Below, one piece after another: positions 8,498 through 16,727 of a stretch of DNA of 64,000 nucleotides (positions within the stretch are counted from its first letter, which is position 1; each line of letters opens with the position of its first letter). Origin of the DNA: Winogradskyella sediminis (lineage in GTDB: Bacteria > Bacteroidota > Bacteroidia > Flavobacteriales > Flavobacteriaceae); NCBI RefSeq assembly GCF_003387355.1, contig NZ_QUNH01000003.1, forward strand, positions 186,001 through 250,000. The letters are read 5' to 3'. The position numbers were made by a program, and so were the translations under genes. The notes beneath the pieces were generated by a model. That model was not told the DNA's origin. It made no database searches and saw only the letters and a list, made by a program, of their open reading frames with translations.

Positions 8498-9103
8498 ATG
8501 AAAGTATTTATAAAAGCATTCGTTTTACCATCATTATTTTTGGCATTTGTTTCATCGTCGATATCAGCACAAACGAAACGGGCGAATGCTACAAAAAAAG
8601 TTGAAACTACACGGACTGTAACCACAACGCGTAGAACGTCTGGTACAAGCAATAGAGTGTCTAGTAATAAGGTGACTTATAAAAAACCAACACGGAAGGT
8701 GGTTTCTGTAAGGTCTGTACCTAATAAAACCGTAGTGAAGCATAAGGGACAAAATTATTACTACGCTAATAATAAGTTTTATACTCAAGCGAGAGGGCGT
8801 TATATTGTAATTGCACCAAAAGTTGGATTTAGAATAAAAACCTTACCTGTAGGTTATAAACGTATACGTTATAACGACCATAATTATTACAATGCGCACG
8901 GTATTTTTTATATTCAAATTAATAACGAATACGAAGTTGTAGACCCGGAAATAGGCACTGTCGTTTACGAACTACCTGATGATTACGAAAAAGTAACAAT
9001 TGACGGATTAACTTATTACGAATACGCCAATATACTATACGAAAAAGTTCAAATTGATGGAACAAGAGCTTATGAAGTTGTTGGTATCATTGAAATGGAG
9101 TAG
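8498..9103 (+). CDS. Secreted DUF6515-like protein with basic linker
   Basis: Exported protein of 201 residues. A signal peptide (residues 1-25, ending SSSISAQ) is followed by a basic, Thr/Arg/Lys-rich linker (about 26-80) and three spaced repeats of a Tyr-Tyr ... Phe/Leu-Tyr pattern: YYYANNKFYTQ, YYNAHGIFYIQ and YYEYANILYEK. Between the first two is IVIAPKVGFRIKTLPVGY, which resembles the core of DUF6515-type periplasmic proteins. The start is the ATG at 8498; a TTG at 8462 would bury the signal peptide. No enzymatic motif is seen. Cell-envelope role is likely but undefined. Confidence 0.65.
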   Translation: MKVFIKAFVLPSLFLAFVSSSISAQTKRANATKKVETTRTVTTTRRTSGTSNRVSSNKVTYKKPTRKVVSVRSVPNKTVVKHKGQNYYYANNKFYTQARGRYIVIAPKVGFRIKTLPVGYKRIRYNDHNYYNAHGIFYIQINNEYEVVDPEIGTVVYELPDDYEKVTIDGLTYYEYANILYEKVQIDGTRAYEVVGIIEME

Positions 9104-9153
9104 ATAAGATTGAATTTGATTTGTTTAAATTGATTGATTGGAAGAAAAGGAGG

Positions 9154-9180
9154 ATAGTTATTATAACTATTCTCTTTTTT
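9154..9180 (+). terminator. Probable terminator after DUF6515-like gene
   Basis: ATAGTTA (9154-9160) pairs with TAACTAT (9164-9170) across a 3-base loop, and a T-rich run (TCTCTTTTTT) follows to 9180. The stem is AT-rich and only moderately stable. Confidence 0.5.
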
Positions 9181-9215
9181 GATTTAGATAGGGTTGAATG
9201 GCATTGGAATTTTTT

Positions 9216-9512
9216 CTAATTAGAATGCACTAAACCCCATTGGTCTAGGCGTCTTAAAATATCTTCTAGCGACTTACCTTTAGTTGTTAATTTATATTCC
9301 GCCTTTGGTGGTACTACAGGAAATACAGTTCTAGTAATTAGGTTGTCCTTTTCTAGCTCTCTTACCGTTTGCGTAAACATTTTATTTGAAATACCTGGTA
9401 TTTTTTTCTGCAAGACGCCAGAACGCAAACCGCCTTCTAATAAATGAAATAGAATTAAAGGTTTCCATTTTGTTCCTATTAAATTCATAGTGTAATGTAA
9501 GGGGCAATTCAT
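9216..9512 (-). CDS. HxlR (DUF24) family transcriptional regulator
   Basis: Winged-helix repressor of about 98 residues. The family core is clear: CPLHYTMNLIGTKWKPLILF, then LQKKIPGISNKMFTQTVREL (recognition helix) and the wing KAEYKLTTKGKSL. The conserved N-terminal cysteine before Pro corresponds to the redox-sensing cysteine of YodB/HypR-like members. The start is taken at the ATG (9512); a TTG at 9524 would add four residues. It is divergent from a VOC-family gene, an arrangement typical of HxlR regulators controlling a neighbouring electrophile- or quinone-handling enzyme. Confidence 0.9.
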   Translation of the reverse strand: MNCPLHYTMNLIGTKWKPLILFHLLEGGLRSGVLQKKIPGISNKMFTQTVRELEKDNLITRTVFPVVPPKAEYKLTTKGKSLEDILRRLDQWGLVHSN

Positions 9513-9540
9513 TTCTTTCTTCAAAATATGTGTTTTATTC

Positions 9541-9592
9541 TATTGGTAATCATTGTTTTACTCGTTTTGGTAACTATGGTGTCTTTTGGTAA
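9541..9592. promoter_or_regulatory. Three TTGGTAA repeats between hxlR-type gene and VOC gene
   Basis: TTGGTAA occurs at 9543-9549, 9567-9573 and 9586-9592 (the last two as TTTTGGTAA), at intervals of 24 and 19 bases, inside the divergent promoter region. They are plausible operator half-sites for the HxlR regulator. Confidence 0.4.
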
Positions 9593-9596
9593 GTTA

Positions 9597-9627
9597 TTGC
9601 TAATAAGGCAAATATAAAGTATTTTTG
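9597..9627 (+). promoter_or_regulatory. Promoter of the VOC gene, overlapping a divergent promoter
   Basis: TTG at 9597-9599, a 20-base spacer, then TATTTTTG at 9620-9627, matching the Bacteroidota -33/-7 arrangement. On the opposite strand TATATTTG (9616 down to 9609) lies inside the same segment and could serve the HxlR gene, so the two promoters would exclude each other. Confidence 0.6.
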
Positions 9628-9647
9628 TAATCTAAAAATTATAAGTT

Positions 9648-10160
9648 ATGACATTAAATAAAGATTATCCAAGATCATTTTCGCATATCGGAATTACAGT
9701 GCCAGATATTAAACAAGCTGTAAAGTTTTATTCTGAAGTGATGGGTTGGTATATCATTATGGAACCTTCAACAGTAAAAAAAGAGACAGAAACTGCCATT
9801 GGCCAGATGTGTATAGATGTTTTTGGTGATGATTGGGACACGTTTGAAATAGCCCACATGTCTACTTCAGATGGTGTTGGTATAGAGTTGTTTTCTTTTC
9901 CTCATGGAATAAAAGAAGCACCAGCGTTTAATCCGTTTAATACTGGTTTGTTTCATTTCTGTGTGCAAGATCCGGATATAGAGGGTTTAACAGAAAAAAT
10001 AGTAGCGCATGGCGGAAAGCAGCGCATGCCAATTAGAGCGTATTATCCAGATGATAAACCATACAAAATGGTATATGTTGAAGATCCGTTTGGTATTGTG
10101 TTTGAAATTTACACCCACAGTTATGAATTAACCTATTCGTCTGGTGCTTATGCAAAATAG
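9648..10160 (+). CDS. VOC (glyoxalase/bleomycin resistance/dioxygenase) family protein
   Basis: Single VOC-fold protein of 170 residues with two beta-alpha-beta-beta-beta modules. Module one starts at FSHIGITVPDIKQAVKFYSE with His13; module two contains FHFCVQDPDIEGL and ends in EDPFGIVFEIYTHSYE, giving the usual His/Glu metal-site candidates at each module's start and end. The family covers glyoxalase I, extradiol dioxygenases and epimerases; which reaction applies cannot be read from sequence. The divergent HxlR-type regulator with its N-terminal cysteine suggests a role against quinones, aldehydes or similar electrophiles, as with Bacillus catE and its YodB/CatR regulators. Confidence 0.85.
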   Translation: MTLNKDYPRSFSHIGITVPDIKQAVKFYSEVMGWYIIMEPSTVKKETETAIGQMCIDVFGDDWDTFEIAHMSTSDGVGIELFSFPHGIKEAPAFNPFNTGLFHFCVQDPDIEGLTEKIVAHGGKQRMPIRAYYPDDKPYKMVYVEDPFGIVFEIYTHSYELTYSSGAYAK

Positions 10161-10195
10161 ACATTTTTAAATCGTGTGAAAGCACGCAAAACGGT

Positions 10196-10228
10196 AATCC
10201 TAAGTCTTATGGCTTAGGATTTTTCTTT
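10196..10228 (+). terminator. Rho-independent terminator after VOC gene
   Basis: AATCCTAAG (10196-10204) is the exact reverse complement of CTTAGGATT (10213-10221), with an 8-base loop and a T-rich tail. Confidence 0.85.
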
Positions 10229-10304
10229 TATGGATAAAATTAGGGGCAATTTACTATTAGAATTACTTCAAAATCATTATCATTAACCACACTAAACTAT
10301 AGTT

Positions 10305-10682
10305 ATGACTTACGAAGATGATTTTAAAGTGTTTTGGCAACATGTAGAAGAAAGTATAAAAGAAGGAACTTTTGCAAAACTAACCATGGCTAAAACCATT
10401 GGTAAACCTGAATTAAAAAATATTTTTCTTAGACCTATATATGGAGACGATGGGTTTAAGGTGCTGTTGAAATATAGTTTTAGACCTAAAGACACAGAAG
10501 ATATAGAAGAGGAAATGACGTTAGTTGAGGCTTTGCCTATTATTAAGTCGCATTTAAAAACGTTTTTTTTAACGGTGCTGTTATTCACCACGGAAAAAGA
10601 TGTTACGTTTAAAATCAATAAAAAAGGAATTGGTACCTTAACAGAAGGGTATCCTACTTTTAAAAATGTAACACAAGCTTAG
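10305..10682 (+). CDS. Conserved-looking hypothetical protein, 125 aa
   Basis: I do not recognise this with certainty. The product is soluble, without signal peptide or membrane segment, and has two blocks that look conserved rather than random: LKNIFLRPIYGDDGFKVLLK with KYSFRPKDTEDI, and LLFTTEKDVTFKINKKGIGTL. Similar blocks (NI-x-R followed later by LFTTE-D) occur, as far as I remember, in small proteins or N-terminal domains found in Bacteroidota, sometimes next to methyltransferase domains; no methyltransferase motif is present here. It is flanked by a terminator upstream and a 438-base spacer downstream, so it is probably a single-gene unit. Confidence 0.6.
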   Translation: MTYEDDFKVFWQHVEESIKEGTFAKLTMAKTIGKPELKNIFLRPIYGDDGFKVLLKYSFRPKDTEDIEEEMTLVEALPIIKSHLKTFFLTVLLFTTEKDVTFKINKKGIGTLTEGYPTFKNVTQA

Positions 10683-11057
10683 ATTGTTTTAGGCAGTGAG
10701 ATGTTCTACGTTTCATATTATATTAGATTCTGAGTTTTTGGCTTGGGATTTTTTTTAGAAGTGTTTCTTTATGCTATTAAATCTGTAATAATATTAGTTT
10801 ATAGTTGGTATAAAGTCGGTATATATATGGTATAAATATTTAGATTGATAAAAATATTTAAAGCAACTTTTAACGGATAATAAAATTGGTTTTTTATATG
10901 TTTAATTGCTTTGCGAATGGTGAGACATTATTTTACAATAGGTGCTTATTTAATAAATTAGAACACTAATCTAATCAGAGATATTTAAAATTATATTTCC
11001 TTAAATACAACCGTAAATCATTTCAAAAAATATAATCTAACTATTGCACGAATTAAC
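10683..11057. other. AT-rich spacer upstream of ychF
   Basis: This stretch has no open frame of note, no strong hairpin and no repeat I can see. It separates the hypothetical gene at 10305 from the ychF promoter. Confidence 0.6.
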
Positions 11058-11065
11058 TACATTTG
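11058..11065 (+). promoter_or_regulatory. -7 element TACATTTG of ychF
   Basis: Exact TAnnTTTG match 55 bases before the ychF start. No well-spaced TTG -33 box is apparent. Confidence 0.5.
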
Positions 11066-11082
11066 CACTCGCAAAAAAGAGA

Positions 11083-11100
11083 TTTCCGTTTTGGCGGAAA
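11083..11100 (+). promoter_or_regulatory. Leader hairpin just upstream of ychF
   Basis: TTTCCG (11083-11088) pairs with CGGAAA (11095-11100) over a 6-base loop, between the predicted promoter and the ATG at 11121. There is no T run, so it looks like a leader hairpin rather than a terminator. Confidence 0.45.
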
Positions 11101-11120
11101 CTATTAAATAAATTTACTCG

Positions 11121-12215
11121 ATGAAAGCCGGAATTGTAGGATTACCAAACGTAGGAAAATCAACCTTATTTAACTGTTTATCTAATGCTAAAGCGCAGAG
11201 TGCAAACTTTCCGTTTTGTACCATTGAGCCTAATATAGGTGTGGTAAATGTGCCTGATCCAAGATTAGAGAAATTAGAGGAATTAGTAAAACCAGAGCGT
11301 GTATTGCCTGCCACTGTAGAGATTGTGGATATAGCAGGTTTGGTGAAAGGCGCGAGTAAAGGTGAAGGTTTAGGGAACCAATTCTTAGCGAATATTAGAG
11401 AAACCGACGCTATTTTGCATGTTTTGCGTTGTTTTGATAACGATAATATAGTGCATGTTGATGGTTCTGTAGATCCGATTAGAGATAAGGAAACTATTGA
11501 TATGGAATTGCAGCTTAAGGACTTAGAAACGGCTGAAAAGAAGTTAGATAAAGTAAAGCGTGCTGCCAAAACAGGAAATAAAGAAGCGCAAAAAGAAGAA
11601 GCAGTGCTCTTAAAAATAAAAGAAAATCTTGAAGCGGGTATTTCTGTGAGAGCTATTGATTTTTCTGAAGAAGATTACGAAGATTACGTAAAGCCTTCAC
11701 AGTTTATTACAGATAAGCCGGTAATGTATGTGTGTAATGTAGATGAAGGTGCTGCAAATTCTGGTAACGCTTACGTAGATAAGGTGAAAGCAGCTGTAAA
11801 AGATGAAAACGCTGAGGTACTAGTTTTAGCAGTAGGAACTGAAGCAGATATAAATGAATTAGACGATTATGAAGAGCGTCAAATGTTTTTAGCGGATATA
11901 GGATTAGATGAGCCAGGTTCTGCTAAATTAATACGTTCGGCTTACAAGTTGTTAAATCAGCAAACTTATTTTACCGCTGGTGTTAAAGAGGTGAGAGCTT
12001 GGACGGTTAATGTTGGAGCTACTGGTCCACAGGCAGCTGGAGTTATTCATACGGATTTTGAAAAAGGCTTTATTAGAGCTGAGGTTATTGCTTACGATGA
12101 TTACGTGACTTACGGTAGTGAAGCTAAAGTAAAAGAAGCTGGTAAAATGCGTGTAGAAGGAAAGAATTATGTTGTTAAGGATGGAGATGTGATGCATTTC
12201 TTGTTTAATGTGTAA
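11121..12215 (+). CDS. ychF: YchF/OLA1-type ribosome-binding ATPase
   Basis: Universally conserved P-loop NTPase of the Obg-related group that prefers ATP and binds the ribosome. All marks are present in 364 residues: P-loop GLPNVGKST at residues 5-13, switch region [11 protein letters not shown], the G3 and following segment [20 protein letters not shown], a coiled-coil insertion (about 130-175), the NVDE segment where other GTPases have NKxD, and the C-terminal TGS domain (about 278-364) ending in [15 protein letters not shown]. Length is typical. Own promoter and leader hairpin upstream; the next gene starts nine bases after the stop but is functionally unrelated. Confidence 0.97.
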   Translation: MKAGIVGLPNVGKSTLFNCLSNAKAQSANFPFCTIEPNIGVVNVPDPRLEKLEELVKPERVLPATVEIVDIAGLVKGASKGEGLGNQFLANIRETDAILHVLRCFDNDNIVHVDGSVDPIRDKETIDMELQLKDLETAEKKLDKVKRAAKTGNKEAQKEEAVLLKIKENLEAGISVRAIDFSEEDYEDYVKPSQFITDKPVMYVCNVDEGAANSGNAYVDKVKAAVKDENAEVLVLAVGTEADINELDDYEERQMFLADIGLDEPGSAKLIRSAYKLLNQQTYFTAGVKEVRAWTVNVGATGPQAAGVIHTDFEKGFIRAEVIAYDDYVTYGSEAKVKEAGKMRVEGKNYVVKDGDVMHFLFNV

Positions 12216-12224
12216 CTTGCACAA

Positions 12225-13637
12225 ATGATAAAGGATTTAAAAAAGATAAGCTTTAAACAGATTTTATTTTTTTTGGTGTGTGTTTTAATTGTAGAGTTTC
12301 TACTGTTAAAACAGACACCTTTTTTTTGGGATGGCGTTACTAAATCATCGCGTGCGAGTTGGATTTACGCTAATGGTCTTACCGAATTTATTGTGCCTAC
12401 TGAATATAATTCTGGACATCCTCCATTGTGGATTACCTTATTGGCTTTATTTTGGACCATTTTTGAAAAAGCCCTTTGGTCATCACGCTTATTATTGTTG
12501 TTCGTTAATATTGGTGTCGTTTGGCAATTAGTGTTGTTTTGTAAATCTAATTTTTTAAAAACGGTTTCGGTACTTGCAGTTTTATTAGTGTGTTTAGAGC
12601 CTACATTTGTAGCGCAAACTACTAATTTAAACAACGATATGTTGCTGTTGTTTTTTACGCTGCTAGGATTAAATGCGCTCATTAAATCTCAACAATTCAT
12701 TTTTGCGTTGGCATTATCAGGGTTGCTATTTACTAATCTTAGAGGTATTTATGTGGTTGTAGCTATAGCGTTAATTCATGTTGTCTACACACGATTAAAA
12801 TTAATTAAAAATGCAAAACCCATCTATTTGGGTTACGTGTTTGCGTTCATAAGTTTTGCTATATTTTGTTGGTTTCAATATGAAAAATTAGGCTGGTTTT
12901 TAATTTCTCAGAATGAAAACTATAACGCTCATAGGCAATCTGTAGGTTTAAAACAATGGTTTGTTAATAGTGTTGTGTATGCTAAATGCTTTTTGGATTA
13001 CGGACGCTTTATCATTGCTATATTTTTAGTACCCTTGTTGGTAAAATACTTAAAAGACAAATCAAATAGATCTATTAAAATCGATAGAATAGCTATAGGT
13101 TTTTTTGTGTTTGCAATTGTGTTTTTTGTAGGGATGGTTCCTTTTTCTAATCCGTTTGGTGATCGGTATTTTATGATTTGTTATTTGTTGGCCGTGATTT
13201 TACTTATCAACTTAATTGCCCATTATAACTTGGCTAAAAAAACATTGCTTTATGCTACAATGGTCTTTATGTTTATTTCTGGTCATTTTTGGATTTATCC
13301 TGCAACGATCTCTCAATCTTGGGATAGCTCTTTAGCTTATTTAAATAGTTATACCATCGAAGATCAAATGGAACGTTATATTGATTCTGCTGGAATTAAG
13401 CCTTCTACAATAGGAACACGCATTCTATTGAATGCACGTAACTATTCAGAGTTTAAAATGTTGACAGAAGCGGATCGTTATGCGGATTTTAATCCAGCGA
13501 CTAATGCATTTATATTACTTTCTAATATAGATAATCAGACTAAAGACGAAGAACTTCATGAAATTATGTCGAAATGGGAATTGGTAAAGCGATATTCGCA
13601 ATTAGGGGTTTTTATGGAATTGTATAAAAGACCATAA
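12225..13637 (+). CDS. GT-C type membrane glycosyltransferase-like protein (ArnT/PMT_2-like)
   Basis: Integral membrane protein of 470 residues with about nine or ten hydrophobic helices. After the first helix a periplasmic loop carries an acidic residue and aromatic cluster (FFWDGVTKSSRASWIY) and then SGHPPLW, the pattern of lipid-linked-sugar-using GT-C enzymes such as ArnT and dolichyl-phosphate mannosyltransferases. A soluble C-terminal tail of about 90 residues follows. It probably transfers a sugar from a polyprenyl-phosphate donor to an envelope component, but donor and acceptor are unknown. It lies 9 bases behind ychF and 29 bases before the SRPBCC gene. Confidence 0.65.
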   Translation: MIKDLKKISFKQILFFLVCVLIVEFLLLKQTPFFWDGVTKSSRASWIYANGLTEFIVPTEYNSGHPPLWITLLALFWTIFEKALWSSRLLLLFVNIGVVWQLVLFCKSNFLKTVSVLAVLLVCLEPTFVAQTTNLNNDMLLLFFTLLGLNALIKSQQFIFALALSGLLFTNLRGIYVVVAIALIHVVYTRLKLIKNAKPIYLGYVFAFISFAIFCWFQYEKLGWFLISQNENYNAHRQSVGLKQWFVNSVVYAKCFLDYGRFIIAIFLVPLLVKYLKDKSNRSIKIDRIAIGFFVFAIVFFVGMVPFSNPFGDRYFMICYLLAVILLINLIAHYNLAKKTLLYATMVFMFISGHFWIYPATISQSWDSSLAYLNSYTIEDQMERYIDSAGIKPSTIGTRILLNARNYSEFKMLTEADRYADFNPATNAFILLSNIDNQTKDEELHEIMSKWELVKRYSQLGVFMELYKRP

Positions 13638-13666
13638 GGCATTTTAATACTTTTATTAATAGAATC

Positions 13667-14143
13667 ATGGCTATAATTGAAATTAAAACAATAATCCAAG
13701 CTGAAATAAACATGTGTTTTGATTTAGCGCGCAATATTGATTTTCATAAAGATTCGCTCGCGCATTCTAATGAAAAAGCTGTTGCAGGAAAAACGTCGGG
13801 TGTTATAGCTTTAGGTGAATCGGTAACTTGGGAAGCTACTCATTTTGGTGTGAAACAGCAGTTGACCTCAAAAATTACAGCTTTTAAAAGACCATACTAT
13901 TTTGTAGATGAAATGATTTTTGGAGCTTTTAAATCTTTTAAACACGAGCATATTTTTGAAGTACAAACAGATGAGCAATCTAAGAAAAGTTATACTTTAA
14001 TGACAGATGTTTTTGAGTTTGAGTCGCCTTTAGGTATCTTGGGTAAATTTGTAAATTTCCTATTTTTAAAACGTTATATGAAAAATTTGCTAACGACTAG
14101 GAATGCGTATCTAAAGACTGCAGCAGAAAAATTAGCTATTTAA
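13667..14143 (+). CDS. SRPBCC (START-like) family protein
   Basis: Soluble protein of 158 residues with the helix-grip fold pattern: N-terminal strand IIEIKTIIQAEINMCFDLAR, the mid segment ITAFKRPYYFVDEMIFGAFK, a strand with FKHEHIFEV and a long C-terminal helix around YMKNLLTTRNAYLKTAAEKL. Such Bacteroidota proteins are often labelled as polyketide cyclase or cell-division inhibitor relatives; they bind hydrophobic ligands. No catalytic residue can be assigned. Last gene before a 251-base spacer that precedes parE. Confidence 0.75.
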   Translation: MAIIEIKTIIQAEINMCFDLARNIDFHKDSLAHSNEKAVAGKTSGVIALGESVTWEATHFGVKQQLTSKITAFKRPYYFVDEMIFGAFKSFKHEHIFEVQTDEQSKKSYTLMTDVFEFESPLGILGKFVNFLFLKRYMKNLLTTRNAYLKTAAEKLAI

Positions 14144-14394
14144 ACCATTTTAGATTTAATTAGGTTTTTAGTGCTACTTTATAAGTTTTAAAAACGCTAA
14201 GAATATTTATGAGTTTTGAATATAGAATTACTTAAAATTCCTAAATAAACGGACTATTTTACTTCGTTTAGAGTTCTTTTGTAGCTTCATCTTCAATTTC
14301 TCATAACTTGTTAATTACTTTACGTCAACCATATTTCATTTTTTAAGCTATAATCTTATATTAGCGTTCCATCATTAAATCCGTCCTAACTACT

Positions 14395-16254
14395 ATGGCA
14401 GAACAGTCAAACTATACTGAAGATAACATACGCTCACTCGATTGGAAAGAACACATCCGAATGCGTCCTGGTATGTATATCGGTAAATTGGGTGACGGCT
14501 CCTCTCCAGATGATGGTATATACATTTTACTTAAGGAGGTTTTAGACAACTCTATTGATGAGTATGTAATGGGAGCTGGTAAAACTATTGAGATTTCTAT
14601 TCATGGAGAACGTGTTATTGTGCGCGATTATGGTCGTGGTATTCCTTTAGGAAAAGTAGTAGACGTTGTGTCTAAAATGAATACTGGAGGAAAATACGAT
14701 TCAAAAGCCTTTAAAAAATCGGTAGGTTTAAATGGTGTGGGTACTAAGGCGGTGAATGCATTGTCTTCTTATTTTAGAGTAGAGTCTACAAGAGATAGTA
14801 AGTCGGCCTCTGCAGAATTTGAACAAGGAAATCTTATTAATCAAGAATTATTAGAAGATACTTCTAGAAGAAAGGGAACTAAGGTTTCTTTTATTCCTGA
14901 TGAAATTATATTTAAAAATTACAAGTACCGCAGTGAATATGTGGTAAAAATGCTTAAAAACTATGTTTATCTAAATCCAGGGTTGACCATTGTTTTTAAC
15001 GGTGAAAAGTTTTTTAGCGAAAATGGATTAAAGGATTTATTATCTGAAAGTATTAACGAAACAGATATGCTTTATCCTATAATTCACCTTAAAGGTGATG
15101 ACATTGAAGTGGCGCTCACACATAGTAAAACACAATATAGTGAAGAGTATAGGTCGTTTGTAAACGGACAAAACACCACGCAAGGCGGAACGCACTTAGC
15201 TGCATTTAGAGAGTCTTTGGTAAGAACCGTTAGGGAATTTTACGGTAAAAACTATGAAGCTTCAGATATTCGAAAATCAGTAGTGTCTGCGATTGCTATA
15301 AAAGTGATGGAACCTGTTTTTGAAAGCCAGACAAAAACAAAATTAGGTTCTACGGATATGGGTGGCGATTTGCCTACGGTAAGAACCTATATAAACGATT
15401 TTGTAAAAACATATTTAGATAATTATTTACATAAAAATCCAGATACGGCAGAAAAACTGCAACGTAAAATTCTTCAAGCAGAACGCGAACGAAAAGAATT
15501 GTCTGGTATTAGGAAATTAGCAAAAGACAGAGCTAAAAAGGCGAGTTTGCACAATAAGAAGTTGCGCGATTGTCGCGTACACTTTGGTGATACTAAAAAA
15601 GATGGGTATTTAGATACTACATTGTTTATCACTGAGGGTGATTCTGCATCTGGTAGTATTACGAAATCTCGAAATGTAAACACTCAAGCGGTATTTAGTT
15701 TAAAAGGAAAGCCTTTAAACTGCTACGGTTTAAGTAAGAAAATTGTGTACGAGAATGAGGAGTTTAATTTGCTTCAGGCGGCTTTAAATATTGAGGAATC
15801 CTTAGAGGATCTACGTTACAATAATGTGGTGATTGCAACGGATGCCGATGTCGATGGTATGCATATTAGATTACTGCTTATTACATTCTTTTTGCAATTC
15901 TTTCCAGAGGTTATTAAAGAAGGGCACCTATATATTTTACAAACCCCTTTATTTAGAGTTCGAAATAAAAAGAAAACCATTTATTGCTACTCGGAGGAAG
16001 AACGACGCAATGCTATGGAAGAATTAAAACCAAAACCAGAAATTACGCGATTTAAAGGTTTAGGTGAAATTTCGCCAGATGAGTTTGTGCATTTTATTGG
16101 AGATGATATTCGTTTAGATCCGGTAATGTTAGATAAGGATATGTCTATTGAAGAATTACTGTCCTTCTATATGGGGAAAAATACACCAACACGTCAAGAA
16201 TTTATTATAGATAATCTTAAAGTTGAATTAGATGTTATTGAAGATGAATTATGA
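14395..16254 (+). CDS. parE: DNA topoisomerase IV subunit B (ParE)
   Basis: ATPase subunit of the type IIA topoisomerase that decatenates daughter chromosomes. The GHKL ATPase site is complete: Asn52 in [16 protein letters not shown], and [15 protein letters not shown]. The TOPRIM domain has Glu414 in [11 protein letters not shown] and the acidic triad Asp483/485/487 in [10 protein letters not shown], followed by [12 protein letters not shown]. At 619 residues it fits ParE and lacks the large insert of many GyrB proteins. Pairing with parC 470 bases downstream supports topoisomerase IV rather than gyrase. Its stop overlaps the next start (ATGA), indicating translational coupling. Confidence 0.96.
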   Translation: MAEQSNYTEDNIRSLDWKEHIRMRPGMYIGKLGDGSSPDDGIYILLKEVLDNSIDEYVMGAGKTIEISIHGERVIVRDYGRGIPLGKVVDVVSKMNTGGKYDSKAFKKSVGLNGVGTKAVNALSSYFRVESTRDSKSASAEFEQGNLINQELLEDTSRRKGTKVSFIPDEIIFKNYKYRSEYVVKMLKNYVYLNPGLTIVFNGEKFFSENGLKDLLSESINETDMLYPIIHLKGDDIEVALTHSKTQYSEEYRSFVNGQNTTQGGTHLAAFRESLVRTVREFYGKNYEASDIRKSVVSAIAIKVMEPVFESQTKTKLGSTDMGGDLPTVRTYINDFVKTYLDNYLHKNPDTAEKLQRKILQAERERKELSGIRKLAKDRAKKASLHNKKLRDCRVHFGDTKKDGYLDTTLFITEGDSASGSITKSRNVNTQAVFSLKGKPLNCYGLSKKIVYENEEFNLLQAALNIEESLEDLRYNNVVIATDADVDGMHIRLLLITFFLQFFPEVIKEGHLYILQTPLFRVRNKKKTIYCYSEEERRNAMEELKPKPEITRFKGLGEISPDEFVHFIGDDIRLDPVMLDKDMSIEELLSFYMGKNTPTRQEFIIDNLKVELDVIEDEL

Positions 16255-16727
16255 GAACAGATAACCGAGAAATAAAAAATACCATAATCTCTATCTATTT
16301 TATCTTAATTATCGCAGCCGTTTTACTCGCTACGGTATTCCGATCTTATAATTTAATAGAAGGGAGTTCGCTATATGTAATTATAGGTTTGTTAGTAGCA
16401 GTAGTTGTTGTGCATTTTGTCGCGCGATTTTTTGAGTATGATAGTGATGGTGCTAATGTTATTATTACCAACAGCGGATTAATACTTACAGATCATTTTA
16501 ATTATAGAGAAAATAAAGTAGAGGTCGCAAGACATAAAATTAGTGGTTATAAGATTATTAACTATTATTTTTATAAAAGTTTAATTGTCTATACCACACA
16601 AAGTAATGGTAAAGTATCTAGGGAACGTTTTAATATTACACTTTTAAAACATAAAAAAGTAAAATATGTAAGACAGTCTTTAAAGAAGATAATAAAGGAA
16701 AATAAAAGCAAAAAGTTGGAGATATAG
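16251..16727 (+). CDS. Two-helix membrane protein with C-terminal PH-like region, between parE and parC
   Basis: Protein of 158 residues with two N-terminal membrane helices (about residues 12-30 and 40-60) and a cytosolic part (about 65-158) rich in alternating beta strands, in the manner of bacterial PH-like (YcxB/DUF-type) domains; it ends in a very lysine-rich helix. I do not recognise a named family. Its start overlaps the parE stop by four bases and parC begins directly after its stop, so all three should be one transcription unit. Position suggests, but does not prove, a link with chromosome segregation or membrane attachment. Confidence 0.7.
   Translation: MRTDNREIKNTIISIYFILIIAAVLLATVFRSYNLIEGSSLYVIIGLLVAVVVVHFVARFFEYDSDGANVIITNSGLILTDHFNYRENKVEVARHKISGYKIINYYFYKSLIVYTTQSNGKVSRERFNITLLKHKKVKYVRQSLKKIIKENKSKKLEI

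Noticed and set aside
10740..11040. A riboswitch or small RNA upstream of ychF
   Set aside because: No stable structure, conserved motif or terminator could be found by eye in this AT-rich spacer.
11114..11569. A 151-codon - strand open frame over the start of ychF
   Set aside because: It is a shadow of ychF: the + strand protein is an unmistakable conserved GTPase-fold protein and the reverse frame shows no motif.
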